Of a stretch of DNA of 29,096 bases, positions 1 through 8,972 are shown in pieces. The notes below the pieces were generated by a model, which ran no database searches, was not told where the DNA came from, and worked only from the letters and a program-made list of their open reading frames with translations. The stretch is from a virus: IMG/VR virus record IMGVR_UViG_3300013113_000802, positions 1 through 29,096 of that record; one strand, given 5' to 3'. A program made the position numbers and the translations under genes. The first letter of the stretch is position 1, and each line of letters begins with the position of its first letter.

Positions 1-2
1 CT

Positions 3-1691
3 CAATCGTCCATGCAGCGCACGACTGCCCTTGGAGCTGACCACAATGCGATGCTGGCAGAGAATGGAGATCGCCTCCGCGCCATTGGTTTGGGCTATGA
101 AGAAGCCGCACAAGGCATCGCCGCAGTACAATCACGCATGAGTAATTTTATACTCTTAAGCAGAGAGTCTCAGCAACAATTCGCTCTTACTGCCGCAGCT
201 AACGAGCAGCTTGGGATTAGTGCTGATGTGACTGCCGCTAATATGAATTTGATGACACGAGCAATGGGCATGACTACTCAAGAAGCCATAAACCACAGTA
301 ACGAGTTGGCAACTTTGGCTATAAATTTAGGTCGCCCACCACAACAAGTTGCAGAAGATTTTGCCGCAGCCGCACCACAGCTAGCCCAGTTCGGCTCTCG
401 CATGACGGGTGTGTTTGAAGAACTCCAGATTCAAGCTGCCGCCACGGGCGTCTCGATGGAGCAATTATTGAGCATCGCAGAACAGATGGACACTTTTGAG
501 GGCGCAGCCAATGCAGCCGGGCGATTGAATGCTGTTCTTGGGGGAGGCGGGGGTATGTTGAACTCCATGGATCTTTTGACTGCTGACGCTCCTGAGAAGA
601 TAAGAATGATTCAAGAAGCTTTTCAGCGAAGCGACGTAGCGATCGGAGATTTAAGCAGACACACTCAGAGGTATGTAGCTGATGTACTAGGCACTGACGT
701 GGCACAAGCAAACCAGCTTTTGTCAGGCTCTATAGGAGATCAAGAAGCTGCCCTTCGCAGCCTCACAAACGAAGAACAAGATCTCGAAGCCCAGCGCCAA
801 CGAGCTGCCAGCCTTCAGCAGAAGCTCACATCGCTGATGACGGCATTTGGCGTAGCAGTTGAACCCATCGTCGAGGTGTTGCACGCGGTTATAACTCCGC
901 TTGCCGAAATTATAACACAGAACAAATTACTATTCCAGGTTATTTCTGGGGGCGTTGTTGCGTTTACCCTTATGCGTCGTATTATGCGTGCTCGACAAGC
1001 ACTGGCAGTTGCCGAATTGCCCACCATTGTGGCTAGGACAAATGCCTATAATGCACTAGCCACAGCTAAAACCCGAGCCGCCAGCGCCGGTCGTGTTGCT
1101 GGTGCAGGTGGTATTTTGGGCATCGGCGCTATTCCCATCCTGCTGACTGTGGGCGCTCTTGTATTAGCAATCGGCATCGGCATTGGCGTGGCGGCTTTTG
1201 GAATGAGCAAGCTTGTAGAGGCTTTTTCGGATTTTGCAGAGGCGATAAGTGTAGAGAAGATGCGTGCCCTCGCAATGATTGGTCTTGCCGCCCCCGGCTT
1301 CCTCCTCGCCGCCGCCGCGCTGCCTGTTTTGGCAATGGGAATTGGTGCGCTTGCAGCCGCCTTATTTTTATTGCCTGAACAAAAACTAGTATCCCTTCAG
1401 GGATCATTTGAAGCGATTGATGGTGCTGTAACTGCTGTAGCGACGACACCGGATGCCCCCTTGAAGATTATGGCAGTAATTGATAAAGCAAGCGAACTAG
1501 CTGACAAACAGATTGAATTACGGACAGATGTATTGTCTGCCACCGCTGATATGATTACTAATACTTTTAGTGATCTCTTTGGCAGCGAGGGTCGTGCAAC
1601 CCAAGATATAGTACTAGTGTTGAAGGACCGCGAGTTCGCCCGAGCTGTCAATGCAGTAGTAGATAATAACCTAAGCGTAGTGACGAGGTAA
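3..1691 (+). CDS. Tail tape-measure-like protein, C-terminal part (5' end outside window)
   Basis: The reading frame is open to the left edge, so this is the C-terminal part of a longer protein; the first in-window ATG is at 12. The N-terminal 300 residues are alanine/glutamine-rich and helical, with a glycine run (GGGGG) near residue 176. Three long hydrophobic segments follow at about residues 305-325, 368-400 and 425-455, then a tail ending in a short strand-rich motif (DIVLVLKDREFARAV). Helical repeats plus internal membrane segments are typical of phage tape-measure proteins, which set tail length and pass DNA into the cell. The next genes are baseplate-like, which fits. No catalytic motif is visible. 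The family is inferred from composition and position, not from a diagnostic motif. Confidence 0.6.
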   Translation, partial: QSSMQRTTALGADHNAMLAENGDRLRAIGLGYEEAAQGIAAVQSRMSNFILLSRESQQQFALTAAANEQLGISADVTAANMNLMTRAMGMTTQEAINHSNELATLAINLGRPPQQVAEDFAAAAPQLAQFGSRMTGVFEELQIQAAATGVSMEQLLSIAEQMDTFEGAANAAGRLNAVLGGGGGMLNSMDLLTADAPEKIRMIQEAFQRSDVAIGDLSRHTQRYVADVLGTDVAQANQLLSGSIGDQEAALRSLTNEEQDLEAQRQRAASLQQKLTSLMTAFGVAVEPIVEVLHAVITPLAEIITQNKLLFQVISGGVVAFTLMRRIMRARQALAVAELPTIVARTNAYNALATAKTRAASAGRVAGAGGILGIGAIPILLTVGALVLAIGIGIGVAAFGMSKLVEAFSDFAEAISVEKMRALAMIGLAAPGFLLAAAALPVLAMGIGALAAALFLLPEQKLVSLQGSFEAIDGAVTAVATTPDAPLKIMAVIDKASELADKQIELRTDVLSATADMITNTFSDLFGSEGRATQDIVLVLKDREFARAVNAVVDNNLSVVTR

Positions 1692-1697
1692 CCAAGA

Positions 1698-2657
1698 ATG
1701 CCCAATAGAAGAGGAAATGGAGACGATGATGCGGATATGGAATTTACTTTAGCTGAAGCTGAAGGTGTTGATATGGAGTTCACGCTCGAAGAGGCTGACG
1801 CCTTAGCTGAAGACGATATAGCAGTAGATTCTTCTACGGGTGTAGGTGTGTTTCGCAGCACAGGCGGAACAAGCGGCTTTCAAGACCCCTCAGACTTTCA
1901 GGCGAACGAGCTTCAGCAATTTATTGAATTCTATCATGTCCCTAGTGGTAGGTCGGTACGCTTTAAGGCTTTTGTAACTGGATTTAGAGATAGATTCGCC
2001 TCCGAGTGGAACAAAGAAAACCTATTCGGGAGGATGGACCCTATTCAAACATTTAAAGGCACTCAACGCACGATAGAGCTTTCGTGGGAGGTTCCTGCTG
2101 CGTCGATGAGAGAAGCTCGCGCTAACCTCAAGCGAGCCTCTTTATTATTCAACATGCTTTACCCTGCTTATGATTCGGGAGGGATTATGACTACCCCGCC
2201 ACTCTTTAAGTTGAAAATGATGAATTTGATTCAAGATACCGCCTCCACAGCTTTCCCTGGCGCGAGCGCAAAGCATGTGGGCTTGTTAGGTTCTGTTGGT
2301 GGTTTTGAATATGACCCTGACTTTGAATCGGGTGTTTTCCACGCCGGTCCAGGGAAAATATACCCTCAGGCAATACGGCTTTCTTGCACTTTCACTGTGA
2401 ACCACACTCACATCATTGGGTGGGATAAGATGGGTGATTATTGGGACAATAACAATAATTTCCCCTATGGTGATGGACCTCGCACTCCTACCATTTCGGG
2501 AGCCATCGACGAGGTTTTGAGCGGAATGGGCTCGCCAGACGCCGGGGACGAAGCAGCCGACCAAGGGCTGGAAACTGGAACTACTGATGCCGTAACTAGC
2601 AACACTGCCACTGCGGATGAGCTGGCTGCATCTGAGTCGGAACTTCTAGGAGAATAA
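1698..2657 (+). CDS. Virion structural protein, probable tail/baseplate component
   Basis: This 319-aa protein starts six bases after the tape-measure stop; a GAGGTAA sequence overlapping that stop can serve as ribosome binding site. The first 50 residues are very acidic and contain two copies of a MEFTLxEA motif, at about residues 14-21 and 25-32. A folded beta-rich core follows (about 70-260), including IEFYHVPSGRSVRFKAFV and, near the end, CTFTVNHTHIIGW. The C-terminus is again acidic and alanine-rich. I do not recognise a named family with certainty. Its place between the tape measure and a LysM baseplate protein suggests a tail-tube-end or baseplate part, assembled in the virion. The acidic ends could be assembly tails. 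Confidence 0.5.
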   Translation: MPNRRGNGDDDADMEFTLAEAEGVDMEFTLEEADALAEDDIAVDSSTGVGVFRSTGGTSGFQDPSDFQANELQQFIEFYHVPSGRSVRFKAFVTGFRDRFASEWNKENLFGRMDPIQTFKGTQRTIELSWEVPAASMREARANLKRASLLFNMLYPAYDSGGIMTTPPLFKLKMMNLIQDTASTAFPGASAKHVGLLGSVGGFEYDPDFESGVFHAGPGKIYPQAIRLSCTFTVNHTHIIGWDKMGDYWDNNNNFPYGDGPRTPTISGAIDEVLSGMGSPDAGDEAADQGLETGTTDAVTSNTATADELAASESELLGE

Positions 2658-2663
2658 AATAGC

Positions 2664-3002
2664 ATGTCAAGATATAGAAAAAAAAGCCCTCTTATGAACG
2701 AAGAAGATTCTTATTTTAACATTTTTAGGGAACGTGGTGTAAAATACATTCGTCAGTACAGCAGTGCTAATCTACATCACCCTACTGTGGGGCAAAGAGC
2801 TAAGCTTAAGAGGGTTACCCACATATGGAAGCTTGGAGATCGCTTTTATAAATTAGCCCATAAGCATTATGGGAATGCAAAGTTATGGTGGGTTATTGCT
2901 TGGTACAACCAGACACCCACAGAGGCTCACCTTACAGTGGGACAGCCTATCAAAATTCCATTTCCCCTTGAAGATGTTTTATCGCTGTTGGTAAATAAAT
3001 AA
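2664..3002 (+). CDS. LysM-domain baseplate protein (gp53-like role)
   Basis: This 112-aa protein has a LysM-like segment at about residues 54-103: GDRFYKLAHKHYGNAKLWW, then NQTPTEAHLTVGQPIKIP. That is the usual 'start slowly, aromatic-rich, end with VGQ-x-IxIP' pattern of LysM modules. Small phage LysM proteins beside the tape measure and hub genes are commonly baseplate wedge or tail-hub accessory proteins, as with T4 gp53 and P2 gpX; that role is inferred here from context. The ribosome binding site AGGAG lies about 11 bases upstream, overlapping the end of the previous gene. Two bases separate its stop from the next start, so the genes are probably co-translated. A peptidoglycan-binding role is possible but less likely for a short internal structural protein. 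Confidence 0.7.
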   Translation: MSRYRKKSPLMNEEDSYFNIFRERGVKYIRQYSSANLHHPTVGQRAKLKRVTHIWKLGDRFYKLAHKHYGNAKLWWVIAWYNQTPTEAHLTVGQPIKIPFPLEDVLSLLVNK

Positions 3003-3003
3003 T

Positions 3004-6000
3004 ATGTCCGAAGAAAGACCCGAAGAAGAAGAAGTCCCCACTGCCACTGGAGGGGATGAGATTGAGGATGATACCGCACTAGGGGCTATTACAAGTGCTC
3101 TTACAGAAACGGTCACCGATGCTGCCGCTGGAGTAGTGGAAGCTGGTGGGGAAGCGGTAGCTGGTACTCTTGCTTCCGTCGGGGCTGATGAATCAGCACA
3201 GGCTGTAGCCGAAAGCACCGCCTCTGTCTCTAGCAGTTTAGATTCTATGGGGGAAACACCCCCCTCAGAAGCGGAACAAGCTGGGGAAAATACTATTGAA
3301 GACCTTCAAGAGCGCGAACAAGCTCGAAGTTTTCAAGAACAGTGTTATTTGCTTTACAATTGGAGAAAGTTCGCAGCTTTCAATCATGACGCGGCATACC
3401 GGCGTTTTGTGAAAGTTCATGACGGTGGGAACTCACCTTCAGAAATGCTCAATGCAATGACGGCGGTAGCTGCGGTAGCTCAAGCCGTGGAGGAATTACC
3501 CGCCCTGTATTCGTCGCTGGTTCCTAAAATACGAATCTATAAGAGTTATCAACCCACCGCAGATCTTAATGCGGAGTCGGTAGATGTGGAGGTGAAGTTT
3601 GATAATTTTACTTCGGATCTCCATGACTTAATGGTTTTGCCCGCTCACGGCAGAGGTCAAGGAGCAGGGATCATGAGTTTTGAATTCAAAAATAGTGGGA
3701 ACATGCCAGGAGCAGCAGTTCGCTCTCTGGAGGCAACTCTCTCACTGCACCTCAACTCATTACTTGATCTTGAGGTTGTCCGCGCCCATCCACGCGACAG
3801 CGTAACAGCGACCGAAGCCTCTCTTGCGCTATTGGAAAACGCGGAGCCGGTGAGGATTATAGATTTGTTTACTGCTTCCTCTAGCTTAGTGCCGGGAACT
3901 GATGAGCATAATCCCAATCATTATCGTATAAAAGCGATAGTGGGGTGGGAAACCCCCCGACAAATTTCGACTGGCGATCAGGACGCGCTGGAAGCTTTAC
4001 GAGAGTTTGTTGAGCGCACAAGCCATACCTTCTTTCTGGAGCTGACCACTCACGAACTAGATTTAAAAGAAGATGGCACTGTATCGGTGAGTATATCCTA
4101 TATTGCCACTTTAGAGAATGCGCTCCGAAGCGCCCAGCCTGGCGATAGCGATGTGTTGTTTGGGACGTTGCCGCGCCGCGTCCAAAGTGAAGTTGCTCGG
4201 GAAAGACAAGCGATTCGAACTCAACGTGAGTCGATGCAGGAGCAAGTATCTCAAAGGGGGTGTGACGCTCAAGAACGCGCTCGCTTGAGTGGTCGGAATG
4301 AGGAATCCCAAGCCGAAGCCGCACAGAGTGCCCGAGAAGATGCCGACTCGGACAACGAAGAAAGAGAAGAAGCTTTACAAGCCCGAGAAAACCGCCAGCG
4401 CATGGCTCTTTATCAAAACTTTTTAGAATCTCTAATAGAACTCCATGGTTTGCGATACATTGATGTTGAGGGCGAAGAGTTGGGCGTTGTAAGCCGCCGC
4501 CTGTCCTTGAGCGACTACGGCAGTGTTGGGCTTCGAACAGCAATGTCGCTTGACCAGGCCGGTCGCACCGCAGCCATAAGTGCGGGTGAAACCGCGATTG
4601 GTCAATTTGCCGCGATTGGTGAAGGTGCTCAGGAAGATCTGGAGCGGCGAAGCCAAGGACAACTCACTGCCGATGAAGCTGCTCGACGACGCTCGTCCCG
4701 CGGCTCGGATATGAGCATCACATCTCGCATTAAGACAATCAGGTTTGATTTAGAGCACCGAGGCGACGCCGGAAACCTCAGCGCCTACTCGGGTCGCGGC
4801 AGTTTTACTACATCAATTACCGCAACTGGAGATGACGATGATCCTTCAGTCAACACACAAGCTTTACAAGGAATCAGAGCCTCCATTCGATCGTCTGAGG
4901 ACGCTCAGATCCAAGAACGTACCGCACGCGAGGCAGCATCCACTAACGGAGGTTCAGCAGGTTTTGCTACCTCTGGTCGGAACACCGAATTGTGGCGTTC
5001 AATATGGGGAGCCAACAGTGGAAACATAGAAGCTCTCTCTGCAAGTCTGGTCCAAGGCACACAAGTCGCCCGCGTCGAGCCGGGCAAGTATAGAGTCTTT
5101 TTTGTCTACTTGGGAGATATTATTGATGCGGCATTAGGGTTTATTGAATCAGAATCTACGCGAAAAGAATTGCGACAGATGCGAACGCTAGTTGGTCCTA
5201 CGGAATTCATAGACCCGACCACCCCCGAGCTTACGCGCAATTATGTAAATTTGGCTGACGTTCCCATCTCATGGACACAGCTTCAGAAATGGTTTGGGCG
5301 AGATATTGTTGCGGCAGATGTTTTGCAGATTTCATTTAGTGAGTTTTTAACGAAAGTGACGCGAAGCTTGTTGCGAGAGGCGTTCGGACCCCGCTGTTTT
5401 GAGCGCGACATGGATGGGGCTGTTGCCACCTCCGCGGTAATTACCACTAATATGTTTCAATTGAACACGCAGATCGACCCTTTTACTGAGACAGTGCCAC
5501 CCTACCCCTATGGAGGAGGAGTGGTCAATTTTAGTCCTTCGCAATTCGCTCAGGACCGATTTAGCCCAGGCGCTACTTCCAATTATCTTTTTATTTTTGG
5601 ACAAATGCGTGACCCGAATAGTTTAATTTTTGATCCCACCATCCACCCCGGCACGCGCCGAAGTCGCGATGCCTCAAAGGGGATCTATCACTTGCGCCAT
5701 GGCTCAGCTACAGGTATTGTAAAGAGGATCACCTTCAAGCGCAAGGACGATCCTCAATTGCGCTCAGCAAACATCGCCCGCGCCGCCCAATCGGATTCTG
5801 GCGCTAATAGATTTCGCATTTTGCGAGAACGGTACGATGCTGATGTGAGCATGTTGGGTAACGGCTTATTTAAGCCAGGGGATTATGTATATGTTGATCC
5901 ATCGTTTTGGACTGGTCAATCTGGACCGGGCAACATTGTTAGTTCTAATTCTAGATTCAAGGGATATTATTCAGTTTTAGAGTCCCGCTCTGTTATTGAG

Positions 6001-6207
6001 TCTGGTAAATATGAGACAGAAATTAGCTGCGTTTATCAAGCGGATGGAGAAACCAGTGAAGACTACTCAGGCACTCGCCCTCGTTCTACACCTGAGCACT
6101 CATGCGAAAACACCTCCCCGCAATCTATTGGGCAGGACTCCGCTGTATCATCGATCCCCTCTCCCCCAAGTGTTAGCTCCGCTGCCGGGTCACAAGAAAC
6201 TTCATAA
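3004..6207 (+). CDS. Large baseplate hub-like virion protein
   Basis: This is a 1067-aa protein. Residues 1-100 are acidic, low-complexity and alanine/glutamate-rich. A folded region at about 110-390 includes the motif EVKFDNFTSDLHDLM. A charged coiled-coil segment follows at about 395-475, rich in E, R, Q and A. The C-terminal domain (about 770-1030) has HLRHGSATGIVKRITFKRKD, RERYDADVSMLGN, FKPGDYVYVDP and GYYSVLESRSVIESGKYET. The last parts resemble the beta-barrel end of hub proteins of the gpD/gp27 type, where a 'height and position of the product' loop is followed by a final strand pair. This is a resemblance in pattern, not a proven homology. Position after the LysM gene supports a hub or central baseplate role. 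The 1067-aa length is large for a simple hub, so extra domains are likely. Confidence 0.55.
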   Translation: MSEERPEEEEVPTATGGDEIEDDTALGAITSALTETVTDAAAGVVEAGGEAVAGTLASVGADESAQAVAESTASVSSSLDSMGETPPSEAEQAGENTIEDLQEREQARSFQEQCYLLYNWRKFAAFNHDAAYRRFVKVHDGGNSPSEMLNAMTAVAAVAQAVEELPALYSSLVPKIRIYKSYQPTADLNAESVDVEVKFDNFTSDLHDLMVLPAHGRGQGAGIMSFEFKNSGNMPGAAVRSLEATLSLHLNSLLDLEVVRAHPRDSVTATEASLALLENAEPVRIIDLFTASSSLVPGTDEHNPNHYRIKAIVGWETPRQISTGDQDALEALREFVERTSHTFFLELTTHELDLKEDGTVSVSISYIATLENALRSAQPGDSDVLFGTLPRRVQSEVARERQAIRTQRESMQEQVSQRGCDAQERARLSGRNEESQAEAAQSAREDADSDNEEREEALQARENRQRMALYQNFLESLIELHGLRYIDVEGEELGVVSRRLSLSDYGSVGLRTAMSLDQAGRTAAISAGETAIGQFAAIGEGAQEDLERRSQGQLTADEAARRRSSRGSDMSITSRIKTIRFDLEHRGDAGNLSAYSGRGSFTTSITATGDDDDPSVNTQALQGIRASIRSSEDAQIQERTAREAASTNGGSAGFATSGRNTELWRSIWGANSGNIEALSASLVQGTQVARVEPGKYRVFFVYLGDIIDAALGFIESESTRKELRQMRTLVGPTEFIDPTTPELTRNYVNLADVPISWTQLQKWFGRDIVAADVLQISFSEFLTKVTRSLLREAFGPRCFERDMDGAVATSAVITTNMFQLNTQIDPFTETVPPYPYGGGVVNFSPSQFAQDRFSPGATSNYLFIFGQMRDPNSLIFDPTIHPGTRRSRDASKGIYHLRHGSATGIVKRITFKRKDDPQLRSANIARAAQSDSGANRFRILRERYDADVSMLGNGLFKPGDYVYVDPSFWTGQSGPGNIVSSNSRFKGYYSVLESRSVIESGKYETEISCVYQADGETSEDYSGTRPRSTPEHSCENTSPQSIGQDSAVSSIPSPPSVSSAAGSQETS

Positions 6208-6227
6208 ACTATTTAGGAATAAGCACA

Positions 6228-7457
6228 ATGCCACAGCCACCACGAGGAAATAACAAATTAGGTGCCTTTGCAGCCTTTGCAGAGAAGACTATTTACAAGC
6301 GGTATGCATATCCTCAGGGGGTGCCTTCAATTGACTTGTGGGAAAAAGGACACCAGCTCTATGGCAAGGTAGATTACCACAACAATGTCCGGCTTGTTAG
6401 AGAAGATACGCTGAAACAATTACCCAGCAGCCAGCGTAATGCAAAGACTCTTTTTGCTTTAAATTATGTTGCTGATGCTTTTCTGGATCTTAAAAAATAC
6501 TATGAAGACGCAGCCCGTTCAGGAGTCATCTCCTCAGCGAGCAATATTTTGATGAACCCTCAAAGCGCCTGGACTAATGTGCATGATGCTTTTCACGAGT
6601 ACAACCAGGCTGTCTACACTCTTTTCATAGACAATTATTTATCAGATGCAGTATCGCGAGAAATTACGAGCTTTAATCTCTTTATAAGGCATTTTCTTCG
6701 TTTTGCCGCTACGCTTCCTCGCGGGACTTCTTTTACTCGCAGCGGCTTTATTTATTCTAAGCTGACGCCTCCAAGCTCGACTGGGCTTTTTATTGAGATT
6801 GCAAAAGAAGATCACAGTGACGATTTTGTTAAATACAATAAATTCCTAAAGGATAAGAATTTTAAATTTTATGCTAAGGCTGCTGCTCGTTTTGGGTTTT
6901 TGGTCGACAAGAATGCGCCTTGGAGGCTCGTGGCTAATCTACGTTCTCCCGCTATGCAGGGTTATATGGAATCATACGGCATCCATCCCGACGATATGTT
7001 TGACAACTATTATTTTTATGCCTGCGACCACGACATTCAAGCCCTTAAGATGTATTTTCGTGCATACTATGAAAATTTTATTTCCCAAAGTCCTACCGTC
7101 ACAATTTTGTCCCGCAAGAATGGGAATACTTGTACGCACATTGTTAAACGATCTCCGATCTCCCCTTCTGACATGAATTCACTGGCAGACCCTATGTGGT
7201 TGCGAGCCTACGCTTATTTACGAACTTATGAGACTGATGCTAATTGGACCCAAACACATTTCGAAGACCAGATGGCGCACATTATCCAATATTATAAAAA
7301 GAATACTTTACAAAACACCCAGAGATATGTTAGTTTAGATTTCAAACGATGTCATTCCCCTCCGTCCCCAGATGCAACAAAAGACTTGACATCGGGGACA
7401 GAAGGTGATAAAGTAGAGTTTCCTATTCAAAGAATAAAGCATCCGCTGAAATTTTAG
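6228..7457 (+). CDS. Probable virion structural protein
   Basis: This is a 409-aa protein with ribosome binding site TTAGGAA upstream. It is rich in aromatic residues (many F and Y) and has no recognised enzyme motif. A clear central block reads FLVDKNAPWRLVANLRSPAM (about residues 223-242), followed by a YGI...DDMFDNYYF segment and a helical stretch. It closes the tail gene run, with no promoter-like gap before it, so a structural or tail-assembly role is likely. The C-terminal 40 residues are low in structure and proline/charge-rich. A different reading frame just past this point also looks coding-like (see findings). The exact function is unknown to me. Confidence 0.5.
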   Translation: MPQPPRGNNKLGAFAAFAEKTIYKRYAYPQGVPSIDLWEKGHQLYGKVDYHNNVRLVREDTLKQLPSSQRNAKTLFALNYVADAFLDLKKYYEDAARSGVISSASNILMNPQSAWTNVHDAFHEYNQAVYTLFIDNYLSDAVSREITSFNLFIRHFLRFAATLPRGTSFTRSGFIYSKLTPPSSTGLFIEIAKEDHSDDFVKYNKFLKDKNFKFYAKAAARFGFLVDKNAPWRLVANLRSPAMQGYMESYGIHPDDMFDNYYFYACDHDIQALKMYFRAYYENFISQSPTVTILSRKNGNTCTHIVKRSPISPSDMNSLADPMWLRAYAYLRTYETDANWTQTHFEDQMAHIIQYYKKNTLQNTQRYVSLDFKRCHSPPSPDATKDLTSGTEGDKVEFPIQRIKHPLKF

Positions 7458-7478
7458 AAAAAGAAGAAAGAGTTTACT

Positions 7479-8660
7479 TTGCTTTTCCAAAGCCTGGATA
7501 ACAAACAAGAGTGTGTTGGCGTATACGCTGATGGTCGTATCCACTATCAGGATCTCCCCACCTCTTTAACTAAAACATGGGATTATTCCCCTGTTGTATC
7601 AGAAGAGCCAATCGACTATGCCAGATTTTATGCTGGCGGGCTATCGCTTGCTGATGCATGTCCACTATCCCTTCAAGGAGAGTGGTTGGCAGCTCGAAAC
7701 AAGCTCAAGGCATTTATGCGCTCTTTCAACGAAGCTCAGGTCTCCCTGCACGAGAATTGTTTTTTTGATTTAGTCCCTGAGCGTTTTTTATTAGAGTTCT
7801 TCTATTTGAAAAGTGAAATTACAGCACACGCATTTGAAAACTATGAGCGCCCCCCAAACCATGAATTTTTGGTAAAGGTGGCATCCCTTATTCATGAAGT
7901 TTCTACGCGCCCTATTAGTGTGAACAAGTCTGCGCTTCGACCCCTTTTGGGCTCTACACGCGCTCGCAACTTTTGGAAGAAGCTAGATGTAAATTCACGC
8001 ATTAATTATAATTTGTTTGGGGCGAAGACCGGCAGACTTACTACTAAAAAAGGAAGTTTTCCAATTTTAACTCTTGACCGTGGCTTACGCAAGGTGTTGG
8101 AACCTACCAACGATTGGTTTGTAGAGTTGGACTTCAATGCCGCCGAATTACGCACGTTACTGGCTCTCAGCGGCTCGGAGCAGCCCGAAGGTGACATTCA
8201 TGACTGGAACATTCAAAATATATTTCAAGGCTTAGGGACTCGTGAGGAAGCCAAGAAGAGGGTGTTCTCTTGGCTGTACAATCCTTCAGCGACGGACGGT
8301 GGTTTAGGGAAGACGTATGACCGCAGCACAGTAATAAAAAAGTATTTTGATGGGTGCATGGTTAAAACAATCTTCGATCGTACCATACAGGCTGACCGTC
8401 ACCGAGCCCTCAATTATATTATTCAAAGCACTACCAGTGATTTGTTCTTGGACCGTGCCATTGCTGTTAACAGCTTGTTAAAGGGGCGTCGCTCTCATGT
8501 TGCGTTTTTCATTCATGATAGCCTCGTTTTGGACGTGTGTGATCAAGAGAAGGATTTGCTCAAGGTGCTTATACAAGAGTTCGGTTCTACTCGACTAGGA
8601 GATTATACAGTTAATGTTAGCGCGGGAAAGAACTTTGGAGACATGAGGAAAATACAATGA
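7479..8660 (+). CDS. Family A DNA polymerase, polymerase domain only
   Basis: This 393-aa DNA polymerase has all palm and finger motifs of family A. TGRL is at residues 184-187. Motif A is LDFNAAELR, with D218 and E223. The O-helix is REEAKKRVFSWLY, with R255, K259, F263 and Y267 in the exact RxxxKxxxFxxxY spacing. NYIIQ follows at 312-316. Motif C is FIHDSLVLDV, with H346 and D347, but S348 replaces the usual Glu of HDE. The first 170 residues show no DxE exonuclease motif, so there is no 3'-5' proofreading domain. The 5'-3' nuclease is encoded separately at 13360-14370. The start is TTG at 7479, eight bases after an AAGAAAGAG ribosome binding site, with an in-frame stop upstream at 7455. 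It overlaps the next gene by ATGA. Confidence 0.85.
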   Translation: MLFQSLDNKQECVGVYADGRIHYQDLPTSLTKTWDYSPVVSEEPIDYARFYAGGLSLADACPLSLQGEWLAARNKLKAFMRSFNEAQVSLHENCFFDLVPERFLLEFFYLKSEITAHAFENYERPPNHEFLVKVASLIHEVSTRPISVNKSALRPLLGSTRARNFWKKLDVNSRINYNLFGAKTGRLTTKKGSFPILTLDRGLRKVLEPTNDWFVELDFNAAELRTLLALSGSEQPEGDIHDWNIQNIFQGLGTREEAKKRVFSWLYNPSATDGGLGKTYDRSTVIKKYFDGCMVKTIFDRTIQADRHRALNYIIQSTTSDLFLDRAIAVNSLLKGRRSHVAFFIHDSLVLDVCDQEKDLLKVLIQEFGSTRLGDYTVNVSAGKNFGDMRKIQ

Positions 8661-8971
8661 TAGAATACGATAAGCTAGTAAGGGATAAGATCCCTCAGAT
8701 TATTCAAGAACAGGGCAAGGAGTGTGATTTTCGAATTGCACCCCCAGGAAGTTCTGAGTACAAATTGAGGCTAAGGAACAAGCTCTTAGAAGAAGCACAA
8801 GAGTTTTGTGACAACCCGTGCGTGGAGGAGATGGCAGATATTTTAGAGGTCATTGCGGCGATTCAACAAGCCGAGGAGCTTACCGAAGCTGACATTACGG
8901 CTGCACGCCACAAGAAGAATTTAGCTCGTGGTGCTTTTGCTGACGGGATTGTATTAGAGAGGGTTCTTTAA
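8657..8971 (+). CDS. MazG-like NTP pyrophosphohydrolase
   Basis: This 104-aa all-alpha protein opens with YDKLVRDKIPQII (residues 4-16), the signature of the predicted house-cleaning NTP pyrophosphatases of the MazG/HisE superfamily. Metal-binding acidic helices follow: LLEEAQEF (43-50) and EEMADILEV (57-65), giving the ExxE...ExxD pattern. Such enzymes hydrolyse NTP or dNTP to NMP plus pyrophosphate, removing damaged or non-canonical nucleotides; in phages they are also proposed to lower ppGpp. The start overlaps the polymerase stop (ATGA), so it is translationally coupled to DNA synthesis. The exact substrate cannot be read from the sequence. Confidence 0.8.
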   Translation: MIEYDKLVRDKIPQIIQEQGKECDFRIAPPGSSEYKLRLRNKLLEEAQEFCDNPCVEEMADILEVIAAIQQAEELTEADITAARHKKNLARGAFADGIVLERVL

Positions 8972-8972
8972 A

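Noticed and set aside
3881-4543. 220-aa frame on the minus strand
   Set aside because: It lies fully inside the hub-like gene on the plus strand, has no recognisable domain and is a shadow of the coding frame.
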